The notes: generated from the sequence alone by a model not told the origin. 43,293 nucleotides of DNA from Streptomyces antimicrobicus (GCF_020532625.1 NZ_JAJAUY010000043.1:1-43293), one strand, 5' to 3'. Counted from the first letter of the stretch, positions 9,709 through 18,374 are shown. Translations and numbers: made by a program.

Positions 9709-9758
9709 GGCGCCGGGACGCAGTTCACTCCGTCACAGGGGAACTGCGTCCCGGCGCC
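9709..9758 (+). terminator. Terminator after trmI
   Basis: A perfect 18-bp stem (9709-9726 with 9741-9758) enclosing a 14-base loop, followed by TTCGCGTT. It is the longest perfect hairpin in the window and isolates trmI from the next gene. Confidence 0.8.
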
Positions 9759-9870
9759 TTCGCGTTGCCCGGGCGCTGTCGCGCACATCGTGGACCCGGC
9801 CGTTCCACCCCGATGTGGGATGTGACACGATGCTGGTTCGCCGTCAGTCGTCCAACAGGAGACCGCTCGC

Positions 9871-10443
9871 GTGCCGCACAACCCCGCCGTCCTGGACCTG
9901 GCCCACACCCACACCCGGCCGGTGCACTGGGTCGCCACCGCGGCGGCGATGGCCGCCGCCATCGCGGTCGCCGGCCTGCTCCAGCCCGCCCCGGCCACCG
10001 GCGCCGACGCCAAGGGCCCGGCCCCGCGGGCCGCCGCCCCGGACCCCGCCGCCGCGCAGTACCCGCTGGACTGCCACGGCACCCCCGCCACCGTCACCGC
10101 CTCGGCCGAGGGCGACCTCGACGGCGACCGGCGCCCCGAGAGCGTCGTCGCCGTACGCTGCGACGCGGCCTCCGGCACCCCGCCCCACGCCGTCTACGTC
10201 CTCGTGCAGGACCCGGCGGCCGGGGCCGCGCCGCGCGTGGTCGCCACCCTCCTCGACGCCGCCGAGCGGCAGACCGCCACCGAGCTCGCCGTCCGTGGCC
10301 ACGTGGTCACCGCCACCCTCCACGGCTACTCGACACCCTCGGTGCCCCGCTGCTGCCCCGACCGCCACCGCGTGGCCAGTTGGCGCTGGACCGGCGGAAA
10401 ATTCAGCCAGGAGCTGACAGAGCTCAGCTCCGCGCGTGCCTGA
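9871..10443 (+). CDS. Secreted or membrane-anchored protein of unknown function
   Basis: A 190-residue protein I do not recognise as a named family. The GTG start has AGGAG 8 bases upstream. An N-terminal polar stretch is followed by one hydrophobic segment (about 25-50, Ala-rich), a signal anchor or cleavable signal, then an Ala/Pro-rich linker. The outside portion begins at DCHGTPATVTAS and includes EGDLDGDRRPE, an acidic D-x-D-x-D-like loop seen in FG-GAP and other calcium-binding repeats. Four cysteines (in LDCHG, VRCDA and the adjacent pair in PRCCPD) could form disulfides. It is convergent with the ferredoxin gene and the stops are only four bases apart, with no terminator between them. 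Confidence 0.75.
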   Translation: MPHNPAVLDLAHTHTRPVHWVATAAAMAAAIAVAGLLQPAPATGADAKGPAPRAAAPDPAAAQYPLDCHGTPATVTASAEGDLDGDRRPESVVAVRCDAASGTPPHAVYVLVQDPAAGAAPRVVATLLDAAERQTATELAVRGHVVTATLHGYSTPSVPRCCPDRHRVASWRWTGGKFSQELTELSSARA

Positions 10444-10447
10444 ACGA

Positions 10448-10768
10448 TTACTCAGCGTCCGGGCCGTAGACCTCGACGCCGTCCGCGGCCCGCCGCACGT
10501 GGATGCAGTCGCCCGGGCACTCCTTCGCCGAGTCGATCACGTCCTGCAGCAAGGGGAGGGGAACCGGAGTGGTCGCCCCCGGGTCCTGCAGCAGCTCGTC
10601 GTCCGCGCTCTTGACGTACGCCAGACCGTCGATGTCCAGCTCGAACACCTCCGGCGCGTACTGCGCGCAGATCCCGTCCCCGGTGCAGAGGTCCTGGTCG
10701 ATCCAGACCTCCAACGCCTCACCGGAATCTCCACCGGCGGCCGTGGGGGCCTCGTGCTGCACGGTCAT
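10448..10768 (-). CDS. Small ferredoxin (3Fe-4S or 4Fe-4S type)
   Basis: A 106-residue cytosolic electron carrier. The cluster ligands are Cys28 and Cys34 in CTGDGICAQYAPEVF, and Cys84 in KECPGDCIHV; Cys88 also lies there. The C-x5-C spacing, lacking the middle cysteine, is typical of 3Fe-4S ferredoxins that serve cytochromes P450 in Streptomyces, but no P450 gene is nearby. An unusual 20-residue Ala/Gly/Glu N-terminus precedes the fold. The ATG at 10768 has AGGAGA upstream and was preferred over a much longer open frame that reaches 10972 without family similarity. It is divergent from arc. Confidence 0.88.
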   Translation of the reverse strand: MTVQHEAPTAAGGDSGEALEVWIDQDLCTGDGICAQYAPEVFELDIDGLAYVKSADDELLQDPGATTPVPLPLLQDVIDSAKECPGDCIHVRRAADGVEVYGPDAE

Positions 10769-11032
10769 GTCTCCTGCCGTTCCCTGCGCTCCGTGAACCG
10801 TCCCAGTCACAAGTCGCAGCAAGTCGCGCGAGCCCTGACGGGTGTTGAACACTTCGACCTTACAACCGGCCGCTTTCAGATGGTGACGGGTGGGTATTTC
10901 CTTGGCGTGAGGGAGTGCGCAAGGGTGAAGATCGGACAGACCTCTACCGTCTTTGTGATCTAGGGGTTTCAATCACCACCAGCCCAGGTAGGGTCAGGAA
11001 GCGTCCAGCTCCCCTTGGAGGAGGTGAGGACC
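10769..11032. promoter_or_regulatory. Divergent control region between ferredoxin gene and arc
   Basis: The 264-bp spacer must hold promoters for both genes. For arc, TTTCAA at 10967-10972 and TAGGGT at 10989-10994 with a 16-bp spacer are a candidate -35/-10 pair, followed by the strong ribosome site GGAGGAGG. An 11-bp dyad GTGTTGAACAC lies at 10842-10852. The minus-strand side has the direct repeat GCGACTTG twice, close to the ferredoxin start. None of these can be assigned to a known regulator by eye. Confidence 0.4.
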
Positions 11033-12799
11033 GTGGCAGCCCACGACGACGACATCAACCGCGGCATCCGGCCGGGGCGGGGGTCCGACGACCCCGCCGG
11101 TCAGGTTGCCTATCTCGAGCAGGAAATCGCCGTCCTGCGACGTAAGCTCGCCGACTCTCCGCGACACACGAGGATTCTCGAAGAGCGGATCGTCGAGCTG
11201 CAGACAAACCTGGCCGGCGTCTCCGCACAAAACGAACGACTGGCAAATACCCTCCGTGAGGCACGCGACCAGATCGTGGCCCTCAAGGAGGAGGTCGACC
11301 GGCTCGCACAGCCGCCGGCCGGCTTCGGAGTCTTCCTCCAGTCCAACGAGGACGGCACCGTGGACATCTTCACGGGGGGCCGCAAGCTCCGCGTGAACGT
11401 CAGCCCCAGCGTCGACCCCGACGAGCTCCGGCGTGGCCAGGAGGTCATGCTCAACGAGGCGCTCAACGTGGTCGAGGCCATGGAGTTCGAGCGGGCCGGG
11501 GACATCGTCACCCTCAAGGAGATCCTCGAGGACGGCGAGCGCGCCCTGGTCATCGGGCACACCGACGAGGAGCGCGTGGTGCGGCTCGCAGAGCCGCTGC
11601 TCACCACCACCATCCGCCCCGGTGACGCCCTCCTGCTGGAACCCCGCTCCGGCTACGTCTACGAGGTCGTGCCCAAGAGCGAGGTCGAGGAGCTCGTCCT
11701 CGAAGAGGTCCCGGACATCGACTACGACAAGATCGGCGGCCTGGGCGACCAGATCGAGCTGATCCGCGACGCGGTCGAGCTGCCCTACCTCTACCCCGAC
11801 CTCTTCAAGGAGCACGAACTGCGGCCGCCGAAGGGCATCCTGCTCTACGGCCCGCCCGGATGCGGCAAGACGCTGATCGCCAAGGCGGTCGCCAACTCAC
11901 TTGCCAAGAAGGTCGCCGAGGTGACCGGCCAGCCCGCCGGGAAGTCCTACTTCCTGAACATCAAGGGCCCCGAGCTCCTCAACAAGTACGTCGGCGAGAC
12001 CGAGCGGCACATCCGCCTCGTCTTCCAGCGCGCCCGCGAGAAGGCGAGCGAGGGGACCCCCGTCATCGTCTTCTTCGACGAGATGGAGTCCCTCTTCCGC
12101 ACCCGCGGCTCCGGCGTCAGCTCGGACGTGGAGAACACCATCGTCCCGCAGCTGCTCGCCGAGATCGACGGCGTGGAGGGCCTGGAGAACGTCATCGTCA
12201 TCGGCGCCTCCAACCGCGAGGACATGATCGACCCGGCCATCCTGCGCCCCGGCCGGCTCGACGTGAAGATCAAGATCGAGCGCCCCGACGCCGAGGCGGC
12301 GAAGGACATCTTCGCGAAGTACCTCAAGGCCTCGCTGCCCCTGCACGCCGACGACCTGGCCGAGCACCAGGGCTCGCCGGAGGTCGCCGTCCACAGCATG
12401 ATCCAGACCGTCGTCGAGCAGATGTACGCCGAGTCCGAGGAGAACCGCTTCCTCGAGGTCACGTACGCCAACGGCGACAAGGAAGTCCTCTACTTCAAGG
12501 ACTTCAACTCCGGAGCGATGATCCAGAACATCGTCGACCGGGCCAAGAAGATGGCGATCAAGGCCTTCCTGGAGCACAACCAGAAGGGCCTGCGGGTCTC
12601 CCACCTCCTCCAGGCCTGCGTGGACGAGTTCAAGGAGAACGAGGACCTGCCCAACACCACCAACCCGGACGACTGGGCCCGGATCTCCGGAAAGAAGGGC
12701 GAGCGGATCGTCTTCATCCGCACCCTCGTCACCGGAAAGCAGGGCGCGGACACCGGACGCTCCATCGACACGGTGGCCAACACCGGTCAGTACCTCTGA
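11033..12799 (+). CDS. arc: Proteasome-associated AAA+ ATPase ARC (Mpa)
   Basis: A 588-residue ring ATPase that recognises Pup-tagged proteins, unfolds them and feeds them to the 20S proteasome. The N-terminal coiled coil (about 22-95, with heptads such as [14 protein letters not shown]) is the Pup-binding region. OB domains follow at about 97-230. The AAA+ module has Walker A GPPGCGKT at 273-280 and Walker B VIVFFDE ending in Asp349-Glu350. The C-terminal tail GQYL is the family signal that docks into the proteasome alpha ring. I chose the GTG at 11033 because GGAGGAGG lies just upstream and the product then begins [15 protein letters not shown] as in other Streptomyces. A hairpin separates it from dop. 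Confidence 0.97.
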   Translation: MAAHDDDINRGIRPGRGSDDPAGQVAYLEQEIAVLRRKLADSPRHTRILEERIVELQTNLAGVSAQNERLANTLREARDQIVALKEEVDRLAQPPAGFGVFLQSNEDGTVDIFTGGRKLRVNVSPSVDPDELRRGQEVMLNEALNVVEAMEFERAGDIVTLKEILEDGERALVIGHTDEERVVRLAEPLLTTTIRPGDALLLEPRSGYVYEVVPKSEVEELVLEEVPDIDYDKIGGLGDQIELIRDAVELPYLYPDLFKEHELRPPKGILLYGPPGCGKTLIAKAVANSLAKKVAEVTGQPAGKSYFLNIKGPELLNKYVGETERHIRLVFQRAREKASEGTPVIVFFDEMESLFRTRGSGVSSDVENTIVPQLLAEIDGVEGLENVIVIGASNREDMIDPAILRPGRLDVKIKIERPDAEAAKDIFAKYLKASLPLHADDLAEHQGSPEVAVHSMIQTVVEQMYAESEENRFLEVTYANGDKEVLYFKDFNSGAMIQNIVDRAKKMAIKAFLEHNQKGLRVSHLLQACVDEFKENEDLPNTTNPDDWARISGKKGERIVFIRTLVTGKQGADTGRSIDTVANTGQYL

Positions 12800-12810
12800 T
12801 CCATCGGGGC

Positions 12811-12844
12811 GGCTGCGGATGCCCCTTCCGGGGCATCCGCAGCC
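12811..12844 (+). terminator. Terminator between arc and dop
   Basis: A perfect 15-bp stem (GGCTGCGGATGCCCC at 12811-12825, complement at 12830-12844) with loop TTCC, followed by GACTGTTTT. It begins 11 bp after the arc stop, so arc and dop are largely separate units. Confidence 0.8.
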
Positions 12845-12917
12845 GACTGTTTTCCAGCCGGAGCGGGCATCCGTTCTATGACTGAAATGATCTCCCCACA
12901 ACAGCGCGGGGCCGCTC

Positions 12918-12923
12918 TAGGCT
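12918..12923 (+). promoter_or_regulatory. Candidate -10 box for dop
   Basis: TAGGCT fits the TAnnnT pattern of the main actinobacterial sigma factor and lies 115 bp before the dop start, downstream of the arc terminator. No good -35 is visible 17 bp upstream. A 7-bp hairpin at 12998-13017 then precedes the dop ribosome site AAGGAGG. Confidence 0.35.
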
Positions 12924-13038
12924 CTTCCGTACCGCCTCATCCGCAGTGCGGGGACGGGCACCGCACACGCACCGGAGCACCAGCGGTACTTGAGCGCCGC
13001 TCCCACGGAGGGGAGCGCCGCCGGGCAAGGAGGGCCGC

Positions 13039-14550
13039 ATGACCGTACGGCGAGTAATGGGGATCGAGACGGAGTACGGGATCTCCGTCCCCGGTCACCC
13101 GAACGCCAATGCCATGCTCACCTCGTCCCAGATCGTCAACGCGTACGCGGCGGCGATGCACCGGGCGCGACGCGCCCGCTGGGACTTCGAGGAGGAGAAC
13201 CCGCTGCGGGACGCCCGCGGCTTCGACCTCGCCCGCGAGGCCGCCGACGCCAGCCAGCTCACCGACGAGGACATCGGCCTGGCCAACGTGATCCTCACCA
13301 ACGGCGCGCGGCTCTACGTCGACCACGCGCACCCCGAGTACAGCTCGCCGGAGATCACCAACCCCCGCGACGCCGTCCTGTGGGACAAGGCCGGCGAGCG
13401 GATCATGGCCGAGGCCGCCGAACGCGCGGCCCAGCTGCCCGGCGCCCAGCCGATCCTGCTCTACAAGAACAACACCGACAACAAGGGCGCCTCCTACGGC
13501 ACGCACGAGAACTACCTGATGAAGCGGGAGACGCCCTTCTCGGACATCGTGCGCCACCTGACGCCCTTCTTCGTCAGCCGCCAGGTGATCACCGGGGCCG
13601 GCCGGGTCGGCATCGGCCAGGACGGCCGGGAGCACGGCTTCCAGATCAGCCAGCGGGCCGACTACTTCGAGGTCGAGGTGGGCCTGGAGACCACCCTCAA
13701 GCGGCCGATCATCAACACCCGCGACGAGCCGCACTCGGACGCGGAGAAGTACCGCCGCCTCCACGTGATCATCGGCGACGCGAACCTCTCCGAGATCTCC
13801 ACCTACCTCAAGCTCGGCACGACCTCCCTGGTCCTGTCCATGATCGAGGACGGGTTCATCACCGTGGACCTGGCCGTGGACCAGCCGGTGCGCACCCTGC
13901 ACCAGATCTCCCACGACCCCGACCTGCGCCACCTGATCACGCTGCGCAGCGGCCGCACCCTGACCGCCGTACAGCTTCAGATGGAGTACTTCGAGCTGGC
14001 CAGGAAGTACGTGGAGGAGCGTTTCGGCGTCGACGCGGACGAGCAGACCAAGGACGTCCTGTCGAGGTGGGAGGACGTGCTGGGCCGCCTGGAGAGCGAC
14101 CCGATGAGCCTGTCCGGCGAGCTGGACTGGGTCGCCAAGCGGGAGCTCCTGGAGGGCTACCGGCGCCGCGACGGCCTGGACTGGGACGCGGCCCGCCTGC
14201 ACCTGGTGGACCTGCAGTACGCGGACGTACGGCCCGACAAGGGCCTGTACAACCGCCTGGTGGCCCGCGGCAAGATGAAGCGGCTGCTGACCGAGGACGA
14301 GGTCGAGCGGGCCGAGAGCAAGCCGCCGGAGGACACCCGGGCCTACTTCCGCGGCCGCTGCCTGGAGCAGTACGCCGACGACGTGGCCGCGGCCTCCTGG
14401 GACTCGGTGATCTTCGACCTGCCGGGCCGGGACTCGCTGCAGCGCGTGCCCACGCTGGAGCCGCTGCGCGGGACCCGCAAGCACGTCAAGGAGCTCCTGG
14501 ACCGCTGCCGCACGGCCGAGGACCTCGTCCGGGTGCTTTCCGGGGGCTGA
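13039..14550 (+). CDS. dop: Pup deamidase/depupylase Dop
   Basis: A 503-residue carboxylate-amine ligase-fold enzyme that removes Pup from substrates and, where Pup ends in Gln, deamidates it. The nucleotide/metal site begins with MGIETEYG (Glu10, Glu12), and Asp95 in [18 protein letters not shown] is the key catalytic Asp. Compared with PafA in this window it has an extra segment at roughly 38-78, the Dop loop that separates the two enzymes. The remaining blocks run parallel to Paf[41 protein letters not shown] and a C-terminal dimerisation-like domain. The ATG at 13039 has AAGGAGG upstream. pup follows after a 176-bp spacer. Confidence 0.97.
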   Translation: MTVRRVMGIETEYGISVPGHPNANAMLTSSQIVNAYAAAMHRARRARWDFEEENPLRDARGFDLAREAADASQLTDEDIGLANVILTNGARLYVDHAHPEYSSPEITNPRDAVLWDKAGERIMAEAAERAAQLPGAQPILLYKNNTDNKGASYGTHENYLMKRETPFSDIVRHLTPFFVSRQVITGAGRVGIGQDGREHGFQISQRADYFEVEVGLETTLKRPIINTRDEPHSDAEKYRRLHVIIGDANLSEISTYLKLGTTSLVLSMIEDGFITVDLAVDQPVRTLHQISHDPDLRHLITLRSGRTLTAVQLQMEYFELARKYVEERFGVDADEQTKDVLSRWEDVLGRLESDPMSLSGELDWVAKRELLEGYRRRDGLDWDAARLHLVDLQYADVRPDKGLYNRLVARGKMKRLLTEDEVERAESKPPEDTRAYFRGRCLEQYADDVAAASWDSVIFDLPGRDSLQRVPTLEPLRGTRKHVKELLDRCRTAEDLVRVLSGG

Positions 14551-14575
14551 GGGACGGCTGAAAGGCAGCGCGACC

Positions 14576-14618
14576 GGGAATCATGAAAGTACCCGGACGT
14601 TATGAAAGTACGGGGACG
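14576..14618 (+). promoter_or_regulatory. Direct repeats and ECF-like promoter upstream of pup
   Basis: Two 17-base direct repeats, ATGAAAGTACCCGGACG at 14583-14599 and ATGAAAGTACGGGGACG at 14602-14618, match at 15 of 17 positions and start 19 bp apart, close to two helical turns. GGGAAT at 14576-14581 followed by GTT at 14599-14601 resembles an extracytoplasmic-function sigma promoter (SigR-like), with a 17-base spacer. The repeats could be an activator or repressor site for pup. Confidence 0.45.
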
Positions 14619-14621
14619 AAT

Positions 14622-14647
14622 GCCGGACCCTCCTTGTAGGGTCCGGC
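14622..14647 (+). terminator. Hairpin in the dop-pup spacer
   Basis: A 10-bp perfect stem (GCCGGACCCT at 14622-14631, complement at 14638-14647) with a 6-base loop. It may terminate dop or attenuate read-through into pup. Confidence 0.55.
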
Positions 14648-14662
14648 GTAGGGTCTGATCTT

Positions 14663-14688
14663 GAGGGATCCCGATCCGGGGATCCCTC
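14663..14688 (+). other. Second hairpin just upstream of pup
   Basis: A second 10-bp perfect stem (GAGGGATCCC at 14663-14672, complement at 14679-14688), ending 38 bases before the pup ATG. It is close enough to act as a 5' leader structure affecting mRNA stability, or as a terminator. Confidence 0.5.
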
Positions 14689-14726
14689 GTCATGAGAGCG
14701 TGCGAACCGAGCGGGGTGAGGTAGAC

Positions 14727-14939
14727 ATGGCGACCAAGGACACCGGCGGCGGACAGCAGAAGGCGACGCGCTCGACCGAGGAGGTCGAGGAGCAGACCGC
14801 CGAAGCGAGCTCCGACCTCAAGGAACGGCAGGAGAAGCTGTCGGACGACGTCGACTCCGTCCTCGACGAAATCGATGATGTGCTCGAGGAGAACGCCGAG
14901 GATTTCGTTCGGAGCTTCGTACAAAAAGGCGGCGAGTAG
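14727..14939 (+). CDS. pup: Prokaryotic ubiquitin-like protein Pup
   Basis: A 70-residue intrinsically disordered modifier that is joined through its C-terminal Glu side chain to substrate lysines, marking them for the proteasome. The N-terminus (MATKDTGGGQQKA) is the part threaded into ARC. The middle, LKERQEKLSDDVDSVLDEID at about 31-50, forms the helix bound by the ARC coiled coil and by PafA. The end is FVQKGGE, so Glu is encoded directly and no deamidation of Gln is needed. The ATG at 14727 has GGGGTGAGG upstream; longer readings from 14661 would run through the leader hairpin. The EndoVII-like gene, prcB and prcA follow closely, which suggests a common transcript. Confidence 0.98.
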   Translation: MATKDTGGGQQKATRSTEEVEEQTAEASSDLKERQEKLSDDVDSVLDEIDDVLEENAEDFVRSFVQKGGE

Positions 14940-14976
14940 CCTTCGAATCCAAGGCGTGGCCGCCAATGTGTGATCC

Positions 14977-15576
14977 ATGTCAGACGGATCAAAGTGGTGT
15001 CGTGGGTGTAACCGTGACATACCACTGAGCGGCTTCGCAGCAGATCGAAACCGAGGGGACGGCCTGCAGCCGAGGTGCCGGGAGTGCGTCGCCGCGTACA
15101 GCGCCGAGCGCTACCGGCGCCGTCAGGCAGCCAAGGGCAAGGTCGTCAGAGAGCACGTGGAGGTGCCCGCCGGGTGGAAGCTCTGCCGGCGGTGCGGTGA
15201 GGTCAAGCCGCACAGTGAATGGCACAAGAACTCAAGTGCCTCTGATGGTCTGTCCACGCGCTGCAAGGCGTGCCGGGTAGCTCAGGGCCGGGCAGGTCAC
15301 CTCAAGCGTTCGTACGGAATGACCGAGGCGGAGCGCGACGAGATGGTCGCCGCTCAGGGCGGGGTGTGCGTGATCTGCAGAAAGGGGCCCGCAGAGCACG
15401 TGGATCACGATCATCAGACGGGTAGGGTTCGGGGCGTACTGTGCTTCGCCTGCAACTCCGCTCTGGGCAAGTTCAAGGATCGGCCGGACGTCATGAGGCG
15501 TGCAGCCGCTTACGTGGAAGGAAACCTGTGGAAGCCAACACTCGTAGCACAGGGCGTCTACCGGCAGCCTTCCTGA
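14977..15576 (+). CDS. Endonuclease VII-like (His-Me finger) zinc protein inside the proteasome operon
   Basis: A 199-residue protein whose C-terminal third matches phage recombination endonuclease VII, a nuclease that resolves branched [19 protein letters not shown] at 131-146 and GVLCFACN at 153-160, with His141, Asp143, His144, Asp145 and His146 in the active-site region. Zinc ligands are Cys131/134/156/159. Two further CxxC-x22-CxxC modules lie before it (Cys8/11/34/37 and Cys70/73/96/99). The ATG at 14977 has no good ribosome site, so expression may be low or coupled to pup. The last 49 bases overlap the start of prcB in another frame. A gene at this place is, as I recall, common in Streptomyces but absent from the mycobacterial cluster. 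Its role in pupylation or DNA damage is unknown. Confidence 0.85.
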   Translation: MSDGSKWCRGCNRDIPLSGFAADRNRGDGLQPRCRECVAAYSAERYRRRQAAKGKVVREHVEVPAGWKLCRRCGEVKPHSEWHKNSSASDGLSTRCKACRVAQGRAGHLKRSYGMTEAERDEMVAAQGGVCVICRKGPAEHVDHDHQTGRVRGVLCFACNSALGKFKDRPDVMRRAAAYVEGNLWKPTLVAQGVYRQPS

Positions 15577-16367
15577 CGCCGGGATCGTCCTCCTTCATGG
15601 ACTTCCTGTCGGCGCACTCGCCCGAGCTGCTGCCGGGGAACCGGAAGCTGCCCGAGGGGATCGTCGAGGCGCCGCACGGGACGACCATCGTCGCGGCGAC
15701 CTTCCCCGGCGGGGTCGTGCTCGCCGGTGACCGGCGGGCCACCATGGGGAACATGATCGCGCAGCGGGACATCGAGAAGGTGTTCCCGGCCGACGAGTAC
15801 TCCGCGGTCGGCATCGCCGGCACGGCCGGCCTCGCCGTGGAGATGGTCAAGCTGTTCCAGCTGGAGCTCGAGCACTTCGAGAAGGTGGAGGGCGCCACGC
15901 TCTCGCTGGAGGGCAAGGCCAACCGGCTCTCGACCATGATCCGGAGCAATCTGGGCATGGCCATGCAGGGCCTGGCGGTCGTCCCGCTGTTCGCCGGCTG
16001 GGACGAGGCCAAGGAGAAGGGCCGCATCTTCTCCTACGACGTCACCGGCGGCCGCTCCGAGGAGCACGGCTACGCCGCCACCGGTTCCGGTTCGATCTTC
16101 GCCCGGGGCTCGATGAAGAAGCTCTACCGCGAGGACCTGACGGAGGAGCAGGCCACGACGCTGGTCGTGCAGGCCCTCTACGACGCGGCCGACGACGACT
16201 CGGCGACCGGTGGCCCGGACCTGGCCCGCCGGATCTTCCCGATCGTCACCGTCATCACCGACGAGGGCTTCCGCCGGCTGTCCGAGGCGGAGTCGTCGGA
16301 GCTCGCCCGCAAGGTCACCGACCGTCGCCTGGAGCAGCCCGACGGGCCGCGCGCCGCCCTGCTCTGA
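15528..16367 (+). CDS. prcB: 20S proteasome beta subunit, with propeptide
   Basis: A 279-residue proteolytic subunit. The GTG at 15528, preceded by GGAAGGAA, starts [15 protein letters not shown]; a 51-residue propeptide is removed by self-cleavage before Thr52 in [12 protein letters not shown]. Counting from the mature Thr1, Asp17 (in LAGDRRA) and Lys33 (in DIEKVF) complete the catalytic set. The first 49 bases of the gene lie inside the end of the endonuclease VII-like gene, so translation of the two is probably linked. An internal ATG at 15598 (MDFLS) would shorten the propeptide but has no ribosome site. prcA follows after 46 bp. Confidence 0.96.
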   Translation: MEANTRSTGRLPAAFLTPGSSSFMDFLSAHSPELLPGNRKLPEGIVEAPHGTTIVAATFPGGVVLAGDRRATMGNMIAQRDIEKVFPADEYSAVGIAGTAGLAVEMVKLFQLELEHFEKVEGATLSLEGKANRLSTMIRSNLGMAMQGLAVVPLFAGWDEAKEKGRIFSYDVTGGRSEEHGYAATGSGSIFARGSMKKLYREDLTEEQATTLVVQALYDAADDDSATGGPDLARRIFPIVTVITDEGFRRLSEAESSELARKVTDRRLEQPDGPRAALL

Positions 16368-16413
16368 CCCCTCGTCGCTCTGTAGAAGCCCAGAAGAAAG
16401 GGACGGACAGCCG

Positions 16414-17178
16414 GTGTCGACTCCGTTCTACGTCTCCCCCCAGCAGGCCATGGCCGACCGCGCCGAGTACGCCCGCAAGGGCATCGCGCGCGGCCGCAGC
16501 CTGGTCGTGCTGCAGTACGCCGACGGCATCGTGTTCGTCGGCGAGAACCCGTCCCGCGCCCTGCACAAGTTCAGCGAGATCTACGACCGGATCGGCTTCG
16601 CCGCCGCCGGCAAGTACAACGAGTACGAGAACCTGCGCATCGGTGGCGTCCGTTACGCCGATCTGCGGGGGTACACCTACGACCGTGACGACGTGACGGC
16701 CCGTGGGCTGGCGAACGTGTACGCGCAGACCCTCGGCACCATCTTCTCCTCGGCCGGTGAGAAGCCGTACGAGGTGGAGCTGGTGGTGGCGGAGGTCGGC
16801 ACCACGGCCGCGGGCGACCAGATCTACCGGCTCCCGCACGACGGGTCGATCGTGGACGAGCACGGCTCGGTGGCGGTCGGTGGCAATGCCGAGCAGATCA
16901 GCAGCTACCTGGACCAGCGGCACCGGGACGGGATGACCCTGCCGGAGGCGCTCAAGCTCGCGGTGCAGGCGCTGTCGAGCCAGGCCAACGGCTCGGACCG
17001 GGAGATCCCGGCCGAGCGGCTGGAGGTCGCGGTGCTCGACCGCACGCGGTCGCAGCAGCGCAAGTTCAAGCGGATCCGGGGCCGGCAGCTCGCGCGGCTG
17101 CTGGAGCCGGTGCCGTCGGCGGACGCCCAGGCGGACGCCGTGTCCAACGACGAGGTGCCGGAGGACGACGCCGAGTAG
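16414..17178 (+). CDS. prcA: 20S proteasome alpha subunit
   Basis: A 254-residue non-catalytic subunit that forms the outer rings and gated entry of the proteasome. The GTG at 16414 has AAGAAAGGGACGG upstream. The N-terminus [20 protein letters not shown] carries the gate residues and helix H0. The body includes [13 protein letters not shown], the [21 protein letters not shown] stretch and [15 protein letters not shown]. The last 25 residues are acidic and variable ([20 protein letters not shown]), as in other actinobacteria. The frame is open upstream into prcB, but the start is fixed by conservation. A long hairpin after the gene closes the operon. Confidence 0.96.
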   Translation: MSTPFYVSPQQAMADRAEYARKGIARGRSLVVLQYADGIVFVGENPSRALHKFSEIYDRIGFAAAGKYNEYENLRIGGVRYADLRGYTYDRDDVTARGLANVYAQTLGTIFSSAGEKPYEVELVVAEVGTTAAGDQIYRLPHDGSIVDEHGSVAVGGNAEQISSYLDQRHRDGMTLPEALKLAVQALSSQANGSDREIPAERLEVAVLDRTRSQQRKFKRIRGRQLARLLEPVPSADAQADAVSNDEVPEDDAE

Positions 17179-17198
17179 GCGAGCCGCGTACGTTCCGG

Positions 17199-17234
17199 GA
17201 GCCCCGGTTCCGCCGTCCTGGCGGGCCGGGGCTC
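17199..17234. terminator. Terminator after prcA, convergent with lacI-type gene
   Basis: A two-part hairpin: GAGCCCCGG at 17199-17207 pairs with CCGGGGCTC at 17226-17234, and CCGCC at 17210-17214 pairs with GGCGG at 17220-17224. It starts 20 bp after prcA and ends 49 bp before the LacI stop, so it can end both transcripts and separates the proteasome operon from the following insert. Confidence 0.7.
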
Positions 17235-17283
17235 CGGCGTGTCCGGGGCCGGGCGGCCCGCCGCCGTGCCCGGGGGCCGCTGC

Positions 17284-18279
17284 TCAGGGCGCCGGCGGGG
17301 GTGCGGTGGAGTCCCGGACGACGAGCTCGACGGGGAGGTCGGGGGCGGTCCAGGGCCGGCCGTCCAGGACGGCCAGCAGGGCGGTCATGCCCTGTTCGCC
17401 GACCTGCTCGGCGGGCAGGTGGACGGTGGTGAGCTCCGGTTCCACGGCGGTGGCCAGGGCCAGGTCGTCGAAGCCGGTCACCGAGAGGTCCTCGGGGACG
17501 CGCAGGCCCAGGCGGCGGGCGGCCTTGCAGGCGCCGGCGGCGAGGATGTCGTCGTCGCAGACGACGGCGGTGGGGCGGTCGCCGGGGGCGGCCAGGGCCT
17601 CTTCCAGGGCGGCGCGGGCGGCCTGTACGGCGAGCGGGGAGCGCACGGTGCGCAGCCGGGCGTGCGGGCCCAGGGCGGCGGCGAGGGCGGCGGCCCGGAC
17701 GTGGAACGTCCAGGTGTCGACGGCGGAGGCCAGGTGCAGGAAGTTCCGGTGTCCGAGGCCGAGCAGGTGCCCGGTGACCTGGTGCATGCCGTCGGCGATG
17801 GCGAGGTTGACGTGGGCGGAGCCGCCCGCGGCCGGGTCGCTGTCGAGCATGACCAGGGGGAGGGTGTCCCCGCCGATGGCTTCGAGGGCGTCGGCGGCCA
17901 TCGAGGAGGCGATGACGCCGTCGAGGGCGGCGCGGGCGGAGGCGAAGGGGTCGCGGGCGGGGCCGGTGCCGTCGGGGGAGGGGTAGAGGACGACGCCGAA
18001 GCCGTGGGCGGCGGCGACGCGGGCGGCGCCGGTGTGGACGCGGGCGAAGAACTCGTTGGTGAGGGCGGGGACGACGAGCAGGGCGGTGCGGGTGCTGCCG
18101 AGGCGGAGGTTGCGGGCGGCGAGGTTGGGCCGGTAGCCGAGGGTGTCGGCGGCGTCGCGGACGAGGCCGGCGGTGCGTTCGGAGACGCGGCCGTGCCATT
18201 TGCCGCCGAGGACGAGGGAGACGGTGGCCTGGGAGACCCCGGCGGCGCGAGCGACGTCGCGGCTGGTGGGTCGCGTCAC
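17284..18279 (-). CDS. LacI/GalR-family transcriptional regulator
   Basis: A 331-residue repressor. The N-terminal HTH and hinge read SRDVARAAGVSQATVSLVLG at about 6-25, then NLAARNLRLGSTRT. The periplasmic-binding-like core follows (ALLVVPALTNEFFARVHTGA, later VTGFDDLALATAVEPELTTV). The GTG start at 18279 has AGGAG upstream. The gene is divergent from an MFS transporter across a 165-bp spacer with a palindrome, the classic layout for a repressor controlling its neighbour. The effector is unknown; LacI relatives bind sugars or nucleosides. It is the first gene of a two-gene insert between prcA and pafA. Confidence 0.92.
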   Translation of the reverse strand: MTRPTSRDVARAAGVSQATVSLVLGGKWHGRVSERTAGLVRDAADTLGYRPNLAARNLRLGSTRTALLVVPALTNEFFARVHTGAARVAAAHGFGVVLYPSPDGTGPARDPFASARAALDGVIASSMAADALEAIGGDTLPLVMLDSDPAAGGSAHVNLAIADGMHQVTGHLLGLGHRNFLHLASAVDTWTFHVRAAALAAALGPHARLRTVRSPLAVQAARAALEEALAAPGDRPTAVVCDDDILAAGACKAARRLGLRVPEDLSVTGFDDLALATAVEPELTTVHLPAEQVGEQGMTALLAVLDGRPWTAPDLPVELVVRDSTAPPPAP

Positions 18280-18374
18280 GCTGGGCTCCTGTCGTACGAG
18301 GTCAGGGCGGTGGTCGGGTGGTGGGTCGGGCGGTGGCCGGGCGGGCGTGGTGGACCGGCGGGCTGGGGCCATGG

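Noticed and set aside
10842..10852. GTGTTGAACAC as a LexA (SOS) box
   Set aside because: It is a perfect short dyad but lacks the GAAC-N4-GTTC type spacing of the actinobacterial box; kept only as an unassigned dyad.
15598..16367. ATG at 15598 as the prcB start
   Set aside because: No ribosome site; the upstream GTG at 15528 has one and gives the conserved Streptomyces propeptide.
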